From Arcobacter siniprincipis (lineage in GTDB: Bacteria; Campylobacterota; Campylobacteria; Campylobacterales; Arcobacteraceae): a stretch of 64,000 nucleotides of DNA. Made by a program: the position numbers and the translations under genes. The stretch lies in assembly GCF_048571125.1 (NCBI RefSeq), contig NZ_CP182343.1, positions 2,976,001 through 3,040,000 on the forward strand, read 5' to 3'. The notes beneath the pieces were generated by a model that saw only the letters and a program-made list of their open reading frames with translations, ran no database searches and was not told where the DNA came from. Positions 1 through 8,259 of this stretch are shown here, piece by piece; the stretch's first letter is position 1; the number at the start of each line of letters is the position of its first letter.

Positions 1-83
1 TTATAAAATATGATTCTTTAGTATATGAGTATGAACTAACTGGAAAGATTAAAATTAAAAATGGTTTTATAACTCTTCCATAA
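1..83 (+). CDS. 3-prime end of an unidentified protein (cut by window edge)
   Basis: An open reading frame enters from the left edge and ends with TAA at 81-83. The visible 26 codons read as a natural C-terminus rich in Lys, Ile and Tyr, ending Gly-Phe-Ile-Thr-Leu-Pro. It converges on nhaA, whose stop lies two bases further on. There is too little sequence to name a family. Confidence 0.6.
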   Translation, partial: IKYDSLVYEYELTGKIKIKNGFITLP

Positions 84-84
84 A

Positions 85-1266
85 TTATGCACTGCAAGCT
101 TTTTTTGATTTTGCAAATCGTAAAATTAAATAACCTAAAATACCAGAAAAAAGTGAACCAATTAAAATTGCTAGTCTATCAGTGTAAAAATATCTTGTAT
201 CATCTGCAAAGGCTAATGAGTCAATAAACAAACTCATAGTAAATCCAATACCTGTTAAAACTGCTATTCCATAGATTTGAAGCCAACTTGTACACTTTGG
301 AATATGTGCAAGTTTTAGTTTTACAGCTACAAAACTAAAAATAAAAACACCTAATTGTTTCCCAAAAAAAAGTCCCAACATAATACCAAGAGGAACACCA
401 TGAGTCATTTTTGTAAAATCAATTTCCCTTAAATCTACACCTGCATTTACAAAAGCAAATAAAGGTAAAATGAAAAAAGCAACCCAATTATGTAAATTGT
501 GTTCCATGTGTCTAACAGGAGAATTTACTTTATCATCAATTTTTGTTTTAAGAGGAATAGCAAAAGCTAAGATAATCCCTGCTAATGTTGCATGAACTCC
601 TGATTTTAAAACAGTAACCCATAATATAATTCCAACAATAAAATATAAAGAAATAGTTGCAATACCCATACGATTCATCACAAATAAAACAAAAATTATA
701 AATAAAGATACATATAAAACTTCAACTGATAAATTTGAGGTATAAAATAAAGCTATGATTACAATTGCACCAATATCATCAATAATTGCTAAAGCCATTA
801 AAAATATTTTTAAAGAAACAGGCACTCTTTTTCCAAGTAGTGATAATATCCCAAGAGAAAATGCAATATCTGTAGCAGTAGGTATTGCCCACCCATTTAA
901 TGCATTAGAATCATTTTGATTAAAAAAAAAGTATATTAAAGCAGGACAAAGCATCCCACCAAGAGCGGCAAAAGCAGGAAGAGATATTTTAGACCAAGAA
1001 GAGAGATGTCCTTGTAGTAACTCCCTTTTAATTTCTAACCCAACAACTAAAAAAAATAGAGCCATCAAACCATCATTTATCCACAAATAAAGTGGCTTAT
1101 CTATAACTAAATCATTAACCGAAAAATGAATAGGGACATGTAAAAAGCTGTAGTAATATTCAGAAAGAAAAGAGTTTCTTAAAACCAAGGCAAAGATAGT
1201 TACAAAGATAAGAATAATTCCCGATGATGTCTCACTTTTCATAAAATTATTTACTAAAATCTTCAT
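85..1266 (-). CDS. nhaA: Na+/H+ antiporter NhaA
   Basis: This is an inner-membrane antiporter that exports Na+ in exchange for protons, supporting pH and sodium homeostasis. The 393-residue length is normal for the family. About a dozen hydrophobic segments are visible. The family's paired aspartates lie in an Asp-Asp-Ile-Gly-Ala-Ile motif near residues 163-168, and a Pro-Thr-Ala-Thr-Asp-Ile-Ala motif lies near 128-134. The N-terminus begins directly with a short cytoplasmic stretch and a first membrane helix. The gene is 15 bp downstream of murC on the same strand, so it may be the last gene of that transcript. No riboswitch-like leader is visible before it. Confidence 0.95.
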   Translation of the reverse strand: MKILVNNFMKSETSSGIILIFVTIFALVLRNSFLSEYYYSFLHVPIHFSVNDLVIDKPLYLWINDGLMALFFLVVGLEIKRELLQGHLSSWSKISLPAFAALGGMLCPALIYFFFNQNDSNALNGWAIPTATDIAFSLGILSLLGKRVPVSLKIFLMALAIIDDIGAIVIIALFYTSNLSVEVLYVSLFIIFVLFVMNRMGIATISLYFIVGIILWVTVLKSGVHATLAGIILAFAIPLKTKIDDKVNSPVRHMEHNLHNWVAFFILPLFAFVNAGVDLREIDFTKMTHGVPLGIMLGLFFGKQLGVFIFSFVAVKLKLAHIPKCTSWLQIYGIAVLTGIGFTMSLFIDSLAFADDTRYFYTDRLAILIGSLFSGILGYLILRFAKSKKACSA

Positions 1267-1281
1267 ATCTATCCTTTTAAA

Positions 1282-2592
1282 TTATTTAACTATTTTCCTT
1301 AATTGATAAGTTATGTCTCCTGCACCAACACCAACTACTATGCCTTCATTATATGTTTTTAAAACTTTATTGTCTTTTATAATATCAATTGCACAATTTT
1401 TTGCAAGTATTTTATCAGCAAAGATTGGATTATATTGTTTAAAAGTTTCAGCAAAATCTATTTCTAAAACATGTTCTCCTGGAATAGTCCAAATTGGTAA
1501 TATTACCAATTCATCACATCCTTTAAAACATCTTTTAAAACCTTCAAGATTATCAAATGTTCGGCTATATTTATGTGGTTGCCAAATAATTACTCTTTTT
1601 TTAAGATTTTTAAGATTATCATAAAGCTCAACTGATTTTATAGTAGCTTCTATTTCTGTTGGATGGTGTGCATAATCATCTATTAAGACAAATTTTTCAC
1701 ACTTTTGTAAAATATCAAATCTTTTTTTAATACCTTTATAGTTTTTAAGATTTACTCTTATTTGCTCAACGTCAAGCTCATTTAAAGCAGCTAATACAGC
1801 CAAAGAAGTATTAACAGCAATATGATAACCAAAACCCCAAACTTCAAAATAACCCAAATCTTTTAACTCAAATTTTGTATAAGGTTCATCATCTTGTAAA
1901 ATATAAGAGATGTTTTTTATATCAACACTTGGATAAAGTTCAGTTGCATCTTCTATTTCAAGTTTTTTTACATACTCATCTTCTGCATTTATAACTTTTT
2001 TTGTACCAAGATTTACAAATTTTTTATATGTATCAAAAAATTTCTCATAATCATAGTTATAATACTCCATATGTTCAGGTTCTGCATTTGTAACAATTGA
2101 ACAATAAGGATTTGAAAGTATAAAACTAGCATCGCTCTCATCAGCTTCAAAAGCAACTATTCCATTTTTGTATCTAAAGTTTGAACCAAAATCTTTTGAT
2201 ATAGCTCCAATAATAGCTGTACAATCTAAAATTGAAGCCAAAATAGATGTGGTAGTTGACTTTCCATGAGCTCCTGCAACACAATAATTTTTTCTATCTC
2301 CAAGAACTATTGGCAAAGCCTCTTTTCTTGATAATGTTCTTATTTGTCTGATTCTTGATTCTATTAATTCAGGATTTTCATCGGTTACTGCTGCTGAATA
2401 TATAACTATCTCTGGATCTTTTATATTTGAAGCACTTTGAGGAGAATAAACTTTTATTCCTTCTTTTTTTAATTCATCTGTTATTGGTGTTTCTTTCATG
2501 TCTGAACCACTAACTTCATGTCCACTGTGCTTTAAAAATCTTGCTAAGGCAGAAAGACCAATTCCACCAATTCCTATAAAATGTATTTTCAT
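1282..2592 (-). CDS. murC: UDP-N-acetylmuramate--L-alanine ligase MurC
   Basis: MurC adds L-alanine to UDP-MurNAc using ATP, the first peptide step of peptidoglycan synthesis in the cytoplasm. The N-terminal Rossmann motif Gly-Ile-Gly-Gly-Ile-Gly is at residues 7-12. The ATP-binding loop Gly-Ala-His-Gly-Lys-Ser-Thr is near 107-113, and the Mur ligase motif Asp-Asp-Tyr-Ala-His-His-Pro is near 307-313. At 436 residues it is slightly shorter than enterobacterial MurC, typical of Campylobacterota. The upstream 192-residue gene ends 2 bp before this start, so the two are almost certainly co-transcribed. Confidence 0.96.
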   Translation of the reverse strand: MKIHFIGIGGIGLSALARFLKHSGHEVSGSDMKETPITDELKKEGIKVYSPQSASNIKDPEIVIYSAAVTDENPELIESRIRQIRTLSRKEALPIVLGDRKNYCVAGAHGKSTTTSILASILDCTAIIGAISKDFGSNFRYKNGIVAFEADESDASFILSNPYCSIVTNAEPEHMEYYNYDYEKFFDTYKKFVNLGTKKVINAEDEYVKKLEIEDATELYPSVDIKNISYILQDDEPYTKFELKDLGYFEVWGFGYHIAVNTSLAVLAALNELDVEQIRVNLKNYKGIKKRFDILQKCEKFVLIDDYAHHPTEIEATIKSVELYDNLKNLKKRVIIWQPHKYSRTFDNLEGFKRCFKGCDELVILPIWTIPGEHVLEIDFAETFKQYNPIFADKILAKNCAIDIIKDNKVLKTYNEGIVVGVGAGDITYQLRKIVK

Positions 2593-2593
2593 C

Positions 2594-3172
2594 TTAATCC
2601 AGTAAATGTTTTAAATTTGTATATTCTGTCTCTAAAACTGCCCTATTTTGTTCTAAAAATTCTTTTGTTTTAAAATTAAAAGAAACAATAAAATAACCAT
2701 ATTTTTCATCTACAGCAGGAGTTGAAGTATTTACATTTTCATCATAAAACTTATCTAAATCAAAATCTTTAGAACAAGCAATCAAGTGCACATTTAAAGC
2801 ATTGCATAAAAGTTCATCTTCAATTATATTTGCCAAAACAAAAAATAATTCTTTGGCACCTTTTAAATCATTATAACTCCATTTCTCAATAGCATGTTCA
2901 TAAAAAGCTCTTGTGTAGTAAAGTCCATCACTTTCTAAAGCTATCTTTTTTCCATTATTTACTATATTTTCTACATTTTCAAAAGATATTTTTAATATAT
3001 TTTCATAAACTGTATTTATTTTTTCTTCTTCTAAGTCTAAAATCAATAAAGAATCTAAAACTTCATAAAGGGCAGAGATATTTTTACTCTCAATTGCATC
3101 ATCTTTTGTTTTTTCTAAATAGCTTAAAAACTCTGGGTTCGTTCTAGCTTCATGTAATTCTTCATTAGTCAT
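2594..3172 (-). CDS. Conserved hypothetical protein, 192 aa
   Basis: I do not recognise this soluble acidic protein. It has no signal peptide or membrane segment. The predicted pattern is mainly helical, with Asp/Glu/Leu-rich stretches, and the last quarter looks more beta-like. It starts 8 bp inside the end of the upstream aminotransferase gene and ends 2 bp before murC. It therefore sits in a tight dapC-like/hypothetical/murC run, which hints at a link to cell-wall precursor metabolism but does not show one. Confidence 0.8.
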   Translation of the reverse strand: MTNEELHEARTNPEFLSYLEKTKDDAIESKNISALYEVLDSLLILDLEEEKINTVYENILKISFENVENIVNNGKKIALESDGLYYTRAFYEHAIEKWSYNDLKGAKELFFVLANIIEDELLCNALNVHLIACSKDFDLDKFYDENVNTSTPAVDEKYGYFIVSFNFKTKEFLEQNRAVLETEYTNLKHLLD

Positions 3173-4295
3173 TCATAAAATCCTTCAATCTATTTAATAC
3201 CTCTTTTGTTTTTTGTGCATTTTCAACTAAGGCAATTCTTACATAACCTTGTCCTATACCATTTCTTCCTAAAAAACTTCCAGGTAATACTTTTATGTTT
3301 TTTTCTTTATATAATCTTTTAGTAAATTCCAATTCATCACCAACTTTTAGCCAAATGTAAAAAGTCGCTTGTGGCATATCAAGTCCCAAAATTTCTTTGG
3401 CTAATTCAAAATTCTTTTTATAAGTATCTCTAAAAACTTGCACATGATTTTGATCACTCCAAGCAGTTGCAGCTGCATACTGTAAAGGAATAGGTGCTGC
3501 ACACCCTATATATGTTCTATACTTCATATAATCTTTTAAAATATCTGCATCACCTGCTATAAATCCACTTCTCAAGCCTGGTGCACTACTTCTTTTTGAA
3601 ATGGAGTTAAGAACAAGTACATTTTTAAACTCACTATTTCCAGCACTTATACTAGCTTCCAAAAGAGAACATGGTTTGTTTTTTTCATCAAAATATATTT
3701 CAGAATAACACTCATCATTTATCAAAACAAAATCAAACTCTAGTGCTTTTTTAACCCATAAAGATAGTTCTTCTTTGCTCATATTTGCAGCTGTTGGATT
3801 ATTTGGATAATTTAGTACTACTAAATCACATTTTTTAAGTGTTTCATCATCTAAAAAAGCTTTATAATCATTCTCTTTAGTTAAATTTATATGAACAACT
3901 TCTGCTCTACTAGCAATTGCTGCACCTTCATATATTTGATAAAAAGGATTTGTAAAAGCAATTGTTGGGTTAGATTTATCAAACAAATAAAACTGTGGAA
4001 AGTTAAATAAAACTTCTCTTGTACCAAAACAAGGAATAATCTGATTTTCCTCTAATTTTACATCAAATCTTTTATCTACAAACTCTATCATTGCATTTGT
4101 TAAAAAACTTTCACCAGCAGTTTTTGGATAATTTCTTAAAAACTTAGTATGATTAGCTAAACTATCTTGAATAAATTGTGGTGTTTCAAACTGAGGTTCA
4201 CCAATAGTTAAAGCACTTGCTTCGTATGAGCTATTTGGCTCAATTCCATCTAATAATTCATTTAATTTCTCAAAAGGATATTTTTCAAATACCAT
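3165..4295 (-). CDS. dapC: Class I/II aminotransferase, probably succinyldiaminopimelate transaminase (DapC-like)
   Basis: This is a fold-type I PLP enzyme that probably transaminates N-succinyl-2-amino-6-ketopimelate in lysine/diaminopimelate synthesis. The PLP-contacting motif Asn-Tyr-Pro-Asn-Asn-Pro-Thr is near residue 161. An Asn-Asp-Glu-Cys-Tyr stretch is near 193. The Schiff-base lysine lies in Ser-Ile-Ser-Lys-Arg-Ser followed by Gly-Leu-Arg-Ser-Gly, near 231-244. The substrate is inferred from overall resemblance to epsilonproteobacterial DapC proteins and from murC downstream. Other aspartate-family transaminases cannot be excluded. Confidence 0.8.
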   Translation of the reverse strand: MVFEKYPFEKLNELLDGIEPNSSYEASALTIGEPQFETPQFIQDSLANHTKFLRNYPKTAGESFLTNAMIEFVDKRFDVKLEENQIIPCFGTREVLFNFPQFYLFDKSNPTIAFTNPFYQIYEGAAIASRAEVVHINLTKENDYKAFLDDETLKKCDLVVLNYPNNPTAANMSKEELSLWVKKALEFDFVLINDECYSEIYFDEKNKPCSLLEASISAGNSEFKNVLVLNSISKRSSAPGLRSGFIAGDADILKDYMKYRTYIGCAAPIPLQYAAATAWSDQNHVQVFRDTYKKNFELAKEILGLDMPQATFYIWLKVGDELEFTKRLYKEKNIKVLPGSFLGRNGIGQGYVRIALVENAQKTKEVLNRLKDFMND

Positions 4296-4308
4296 CTCTT
4301 ACCTTTTT

Positions 4309-5733
4309 TTAGTTTTCTATTACTGGGATTAATAGTTGATTATTTTCTTTTATGTCAAAAGATAATAAATCAGAATTTGTATAAAAAAGTTTATTAAGTT
4401 TTCTTCTTAAAAACATATCTTTTTTTAAAGGCAAAATCTGAAGTATATTTTTTTGATTTTTTAGCTCTCTTATAGGATTTTTTTCTTTAGAAATAATCTC
4501 AACTTTTTGCCCAAATATTTTTGCCAAATTTTCAAAGTGATCTAAAATATATGATTTATCAGATTGTCCTGTTGGGTCCATATTAAATATTTTTGTTTTT
4601 AGTTTTAACTGACTTGAAACATCAAATATTATTGGAGAAATTTGTTCATATGATTTTGTATCATTTAATAAAATTATACTATTTTTTATCGTTGTTATAT
4701 CACCTAATCCAGCTTTTAAAATAGGAATTCTAAGATCAACAAGTTTAGAGATTCCCTCTTTATTTTTAAATAGCTCATAAGAAATCATCATAAGACCAAT
4801 ATCAAATGTTCTTAAATCTTTTTTCAATAGTGCATCAAAACCTAAATTCCCATAATCTATTTCTATAGTAAGATTATTAACTTCGCCTAATTCATTTTTA
4901 ATAAATCCCATCAAATCAACAGTTGTAGGTCTTGTTATTCTTAATATAAGTTTTTGGTTTTTTATTACTTGATTCAGATATTTTACATCTGTAACACACT
5001 TTTTAACTGTTTGCTCTGATTGTAAATACAAATCTAAATATAAATATAAATTGTGTCCAAATGGCATAGGAAACTGACCTTGTGTTTTGCCAATTGCATT
5101 ATACACTTGCATCAAAACTTCAGGTTTTCCAATTACCAAAATCACATCATTTGGTTTTATTATAAGAGAAGGCTTGATTTTTATCATTTGTTGTTTTCTA
5201 TACAAACCAAAAATTTTCCACTCTCGCTGTTCAATTGAACCTATATATCTATAAGCATATGAACTACCAAATGGAATTCTAATCTCCATTATTTCACCTT
5301 GCTTTAAACCTATATTTTGGGCAACAACTGGAATATTTGGAAGTCTTTCAACCATTCCATTTGCAAGAACATCTATTCCTTTATAAATATTTATGTGTTG
5401 GTCAGAAAGGTCAATTCCCCAATAATCCAAAATACTCATTTGCATTTTCGGTTTTTCTTCTTTTATGTTTTTTATTACATTTAACATCTCATCTTTTGAG
5501 TTAAGTGCAATAAGAGCTTGGGCATGGATATCTTTATCTAATACCATCGCAAGTTTTGATTTAGAAGTTGGGTCAAACTTAAAAAATGTAAAATTTGAAG
5601 GTCTTTTCTCAGGAATGATAGCTTCATTCATATAAACAACATCATATGAGTTATCACCAGTATTTGTCTCAATGACTCTTTGAAGGAGTTTTTTAGCAAC
5701 AATACCATCTAATATAATTAATATCTTTTTCAT
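4309..5733 (-). CDS. COG3400-type protein with TrkA-C domain
   Basis: This 474-residue soluble protein has an N-terminal Rossmann-like part starting Lys-Lys-Ile-Leu-Ile-Ile. Near residues 150-215 is an RCK/TrkA-C-like beta domain (Gly-Glu-Ile-Met-Glu-Ile-Arg-Ile-Pro, then Pro-Asn-Asp-Val-Ile-Leu-Val-Ile-Gly). The C-terminal half is unassigned. Such proteins resemble potassium-channel regulatory subunits but carry no transporter domain, so the ligand and partner are unknown. A TATAAT-like -10 lies inside a palindrome only six bases upstream of the ATG, which may make the message leaderless. Confidence 0.75.
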   Translation of the reverse strand: MKKILIILDGIVAKKLLQRVIETNTGDNSYDVVYMNEAIIPEKRPSNFTFFKFDPTSKSKLAMVLDKDIHAQALIALNSKDEMLNVIKNIKEEKPKMQMSILDYWGIDLSDQHINIYKGIDVLANGMVERLPNIPVVAQNIGLKQGEIMEIRIPFGSSYAYRYIGSIEQREWKIFGLYRKQQMIKIKPSLIIKPNDVILVIGKPEVLMQVYNAIGKTQGQFPMPFGHNLYLYLDLYLQSEQTVKKCVTDVKYLNQVIKNQKLILRITRPTTVDLMGFIKNELGEVNNLTIEIDYGNLGFDALLKKDLRTFDIGLMMISYELFKNKEGISKLVDLRIPILKAGLGDITTIKNSIILLNDTKSYEQISPIIFDVSSQLKLKTKIFNMDPTGQSDKSYILDHFENLAKIFGQKVEIISKEKNPIRELKNQKNILQILPLKKDMFLRRKLNKLFYTNSDLLSFDIKENNQLLIPVIEN

Positions 5734-5734
5734 T

Positions 5735-5749
5735 AAGGTATTATACCTT
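5735..5749 (-). promoter_or_regulatory. Palindrome containing a -10 box just upstream of the COG3400 gene
   Basis: AAGGTA-TTA-TACCTT is a perfect 6-bp inverted repeat. On the minus strand it contains TATAAT at 5745-5740, leaving six bases before the ATG at 5733. Transcription would be expected to start at or next to the A of the start codon. The same repeat carries an AAGG sequence that could act as a Shine-Dalgarno on a longer message. Promoter assignment is by sequence only. Confidence 0.45.
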
Positions 5750-5810
5750 TTTCTTACTGATAGTGTGTTTTACCAAATTGCTTTTAATTTATAAATATAA
5801 ATTTAAATGA

Positions 5811-5816
5811 TATAAT
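5811..5816 (+). promoter_or_regulatory. Probable -10 box for tgt
   Basis: TATAAT preceded by GA lies 26 bases before the tgt ATG, with AAAGGA as ribosome binding site further on. No convincing -35 is present. This fits Campylobacterota vegetative promoters, which rely on the -10 and upstream AT-rich sequence. Confidence 0.5.
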
Positions 5817-5841
5817 CCCAACTTTTAAAGGAAATTTATTA

Positions 5842-6972
5842 ATGCAATTTAACATAGATGGAAAATCTTTTCACAAAACAAGAGCTTGTACAATAAAAAC
5901 AGCTCACAGTACAATACAAACTCCAGTATTTATGCCAGTAGGAACACAAGCTACTGTAAAAGCTTTAGATGCAAATGATATGCTAAGCCTTGGTGCAAAA
6001 ATTATTCTAGGTAATACCTATCACTTGTATTTAAGACCAGGAAGTAAACTAATTAAAAAATTTGGAGGTCTTCATGGCTTTTCAAAATTTCCAAACTCTT
6101 TTTTAACTGACTCTGGTGGCTTTCAAGCTTTTTCATTAAGTGATAATTCAAAACCTGATGAAGATGGAATTATGTTTAAATCTCACCTTGATGGTAGTAA
6201 ACACTACTTTACACCTGAGAGTGTTCTTGATACTCAATATGAACTTGGAAGTGATATCATGATGATATTAGATGATTTAGTAGCTCTTCCAAATACAAAA
6301 GAGCGAATCAAAAAATCAATTGAAAGAACTACTCATTGGGCAAAAAAAGCTATTACATATCATAAAAGCCAACAAGAAAAAGGTATAGGTTTAAATCAAA
6401 ATATCTTTGCTATTATCCAAGGTGGAACAGATAAAGAGTTTAGAAAACTAAGTGCCGAACAATTATGTTCTTTGACTGACTTTGATGGTTATGCAATTGG
6501 TGGATTAAGTGTTGGTGAACCAAATGCTGATATGTATGAAACAGTTGAGTGGACAACTAATTTTATGCCTGAAGATAAACCAAGATACCTTATGGGAGTT
6601 GGAACACCTGAAGACTTAATAGAAAATATTGAGCGTGGTGTTGATATGTTTGATTGTGTGATGCCAACAAGAAATGCAAGAAATGGCTCAATCTTTACAA
6701 CATATGGAAAAATAGCGATTAAGAATGCAGGATTTAAAGAAGATCCTGAACCTATAGATCCAGATTGTGAATGTTACACATGTAAAAACTTTTCAAAAGC
6801 ATATCTAAATCACCTATTTAGAGCAGGTGAAATAACATACTACAGACTTGCAACATTACATAATATTCACTACTACTTAACTCTTATGAGAGAAGCTAGA
6901 GAAGCCATTTTAGCTGATAATTGGGTGGAGTTTAAAAAAGAGTTTTATAAAAAAAGAGGCATTGAGATTTAA
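5842..6972 (+). CDS. tgt: Queuine/preQ1 tRNA-guanine transglycosylase Tgt
   Basis: Tgt exchanges guanine-34 for preQ1 in tRNAs with GUN anticodons, a step of queuosine synthesis. The nucleophile/substrate motif Asp-Ser-Gly-Gly-Phe-Gln is near residues 91-96, and Gly-Gly-Leu-Ser-Val-Gly-Glu is near 222-228. The second aspartate is in Phe-Asp-Cys-Val-Met-Pro-Thr-Arg near 273-280. The zinc ligands are a Cys-x-Cys-x-x-Cys motif near 311-316 and a His near 342. The 376-residue length is standard, and all key residues are present. A good -10 and an AAAGGA ribosome site precede the start. Confidence 0.97.
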   Translation: MQFNIDGKSFHKTRACTIKTAHSTIQTPVFMPVGTQATVKALDANDMLSLGAKIILGNTYHLYLRPGSKLIKKFGGLHGFSKFPNSFLTDSGGFQAFSLSDNSKPDEDGIMFKSHLDGSKHYFTPESVLDTQYELGSDIMMILDDLVALPNTKERIKKSIERTTHWAKKAITYHKSQQEKGIGLNQNIFAIIQGGTDKEFRKLSAEQLCSLTDFDGYAIGGLSVGEPNADMYETVEWTTNFMPEDKPRYLMGVGTPEDLIENIERGVDMFDCVMPTRNARNGSIFTTYGKIAIKNAGFKEDPEPIDPDCECYTCKNFSKAYLNHLFRAGEITYYRLATLHNIHYYLTLMREAREAILADNWVEFKKEFYKKRGIEI

Positions 6973-7004
6973 GTGTCTTAACCCCAGACAAAACTCTTTT
7001 TAGA

Positions 7005-7010
7005 TATAAT
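7005..7010 (+). promoter_or_regulatory. Probable -10 box of the gatC leader transcript
   Basis: TATAAT in the context TTTTTAGATATAAT lies downstream of the tgt stop. It would start transcription near 7017 and give a leader of about 148 nt before gatC. The hairpin AAGAGCAA-CTGC-TTGCTCTT at 7023-7042 would be the first structure in that RNA. Confidence 0.5.
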
Positions 7011-7049
7011 CCAAAAAATTAAAAGAGCAACTGCTTGCTCTTCTTAGAA

Positions 7050-7164
7050 TTTTCTCAAAGAGAATGCAAGCACAAAACTACTTTTAAGGATTTTCATAAA
7101 TCCTGTTAAAAAGCAGACAAATATTTCAGGTCCCTTTAAAAGGGTACCTTTTAGAGGAAAAGAA
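7050..7164 (+). ncRNA. Structured 5-prime leader of gatC, homologous to the transaldolase leader
   Basis: The leader has three hairpins. P1 is TTCTC/GAGAA (7052-7064). P2 is AGGATTT/AAATCCT extended by TTTTA/TAAAA (7082-7111). P3 is GGT-CCCTT/AAGGG-ACC (7129-7148). P3 sits just upstream of the AGAGGA ribosome site. Between P1 and P2 is a conserved CAAGCACA. The same architecture, order and spacing occur in front of the transaldolase gene at 11681-11796. It resembles a cis-regulatory RNA, but I cannot match it to a known riboswitch consensus; the ligand and mechanism are unknown. Confidence 0.65.
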
Positions 7165-7455
7165 ATGACTATTGATGATAATACAATTGATAAATTAGCA
7201 AAACTTTCTAGTTTGGAAATTGATGAAAATAAAAGAGAATCACTAAAAAATGAACTAGGTGATATTATTAATTTCGTTGAAAATTTAAATGAAATTGATG
7301 TAAGCCATATCGATGCAACATTCACAACAGTTGAAGGTGGAACACCACTTAGAGAAGATGTTGCTAGTCAAGATTTAGAGATGTCAAAACATATACTTTC
7401 ACATGCTCCAAAAAGTGAAAATGGATACTTTATAGTTCCCAAAATCATAGAATAG
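7165..7455 (+). CDS. gatC: Asp-tRNA(Asn)/Glu-tRNA(Gln) amidotransferase subunit GatC
   Basis: GatC is the small structural subunit that stabilises GatA in the GatCAB complex, which amidates mischarged Glu-tRNA(Gln) or Asp-tRNA(Asn). The 96-residue length and the pattern Ile-Asp-Lys-Leu-Ala-Lys-Leu-Ser-Ser-Leu-Glu near residues 8-18 are diagnostic. So are the Pro-Leu-Arg-Glu-Asp motif near 75-79 and the C-terminal Tyr-Phe-Ile-Val-Pro-Lys-Ile-Ile-Glu. gatA and gatB are not adjacent. The start follows a strong AGAGGA ribosome site and a long structured leader, suggesting regulated expression. A 10-bp gap separates it from the Spx/ArsC-like gene. Confidence 0.93.
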   Translation: MTIDDNTIDKLAKLSSLEIDENKRESLKNELGDIINFVENLNEIDVSHIDATFTTVEGGTPLREDVASQDLEMSKHILSHAPKSENGYFIVPKIIE

Positions 7456-7464
7456 AGCTTTTAG

Positions 7465-7806
7465 ATGATTACTGTTTATGGAATAAAAACTTGTGGAAGT
7501 GTACAAAAAGCACTAAAATTTTTCAAAGAAAACAACATAGAAGTTGATTTTTTTGATTTTAAAAAAGATACACCAAGCGCTGAAAAAGTGAAAGATTGGA
7601 CTGCGAAATCAGATATAAATATATTTTTTAATTCAAAAGGCACAAAGTATAAAACCCTTCAATTAAAAGAGTTAAATTTAGATGAAAATGGTAAATATGA
7701 ATGGTTATGTAAAGAACCAATGCTTTTCAAAAGACCTGTAATAGAGTTTGATGATAAACTTGTTGTTGCTTTTGATGAAGAGATGTATAAAAAGACTTTT
7801 CTTTAA
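7465..7806 (+). CDS. ArsC/Spx-family reductase-like protein
   Basis: This is a small thioredoxin-fold protein of 113 residues. A Thr-Cys-Gly-Ser motif follows the first beta strand near residues 9-12, and a Lys-Arg-Pro-Val (cis-Pro) motif lies near 89-92, as in the ArsC/Spx/YffB family. Such proteins act as glutaredoxin-linked reductases or thiol-sensing regulators; the substrate is unknown here. It is probably co-transcribed with gatC and ends inside a strong intrinsic terminator stem. Confidence 0.8.
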   Translation: MITVYGIKTCGSVQKALKFFKENNIEVDFFDFKKDTPSAEKVKDWTAKSDINIFFNSKGTKYKTLQLKELNLDENGKYEWLCKEPMLFKRPVIEFDDKLVVAFDEEMYKKTFL

Positions 7807-7818
7807 GTCTTTTTATAC
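7785..7818 (+). terminator. Intrinsic terminator of the gatC operon
   Basis: A perfect 14-bp inverted repeat with a 6-base loop starts inside the last codons of the ArsC-like gene and spans its stop codon. The 3-prime arm contains TTTTT. The stem also serves as a hairpin on the opposite strand, downstream of the convergent 112-residue gene. Confidence 0.75.
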
Positions 7819-7824
7819 AAAGGT

Positions 7825-8163
7825 TTAAGAAGAAGCTAAATAATCATGCCCTATACAAGTCTCACAAGAGATAATATCATCATACATTACTTTTTCTAGT
7901 TTCAAATCTTTAAACTCTTTTGAAATTATATCAATAGCCACATAATCTGCTGAATATATTAAAGACCTACCCTTATCATTATTTACATAAACAACATTTT
8001 TTGTTTGTTTAAAAATATTATCTATGTGTTTTTGCCAATATTCTAAGAGTTCCTCATTATCACCGAGTTCATCATATTTAATATCCCAATGTAAACATAA
8101 GTCAGGGAATAATCCACAAGTTTTCATATCTTTAAAATCTAATGTTATACCCCATAGTTCCAT
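7825..8163 (-). CDS. Conserved hypothetical protein, 112 aa
   Basis: This is a soluble protein I do not recognise. It contains two Cys in Cys-Glu-Thr-Cys near residues 101-104, Cys-16 and Cys-23 with intervening aromatic residues, and many acidic residues. It has no signal peptide. It starts with ATG behind an AGGAGA ribosome site and stands alone, convergent with the gatC operon. Confidence 0.7.
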   Translation of the reverse strand: MELWGITLDFKDMKTCGLFPDLCLHWDIKYDELGDNEELLEYWQKHIDNIFKQTKNVVYVNNDKGRSLIYSADYVAIDIISKEFKDLKLEKVMYDDIISCETCIGHDYLASS

Positions 8164-8259
8164 AATATATCTCCTTTTTCTTTATTGTAATCCAATAAAC
8201 TTAAAGAAATGAAAAATTTTTAAGTACTTATTTGTTTTCAGTTTCTATATTTTAAATAG

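Noticed and set aside
5778..5816. TTGCTT as a -35 for the tgt promoter
   Set aside because: The spacer to TATAAT would be 27 bp, far too long.
7023..7042. AAGAGCAA-CTGC-TTGCTCTT as the tgt terminator
   Set aside because: No T-run follows, and a good -10 upstream puts it inside the gatC leader RNA. Left as a possible first hairpin of that leader.
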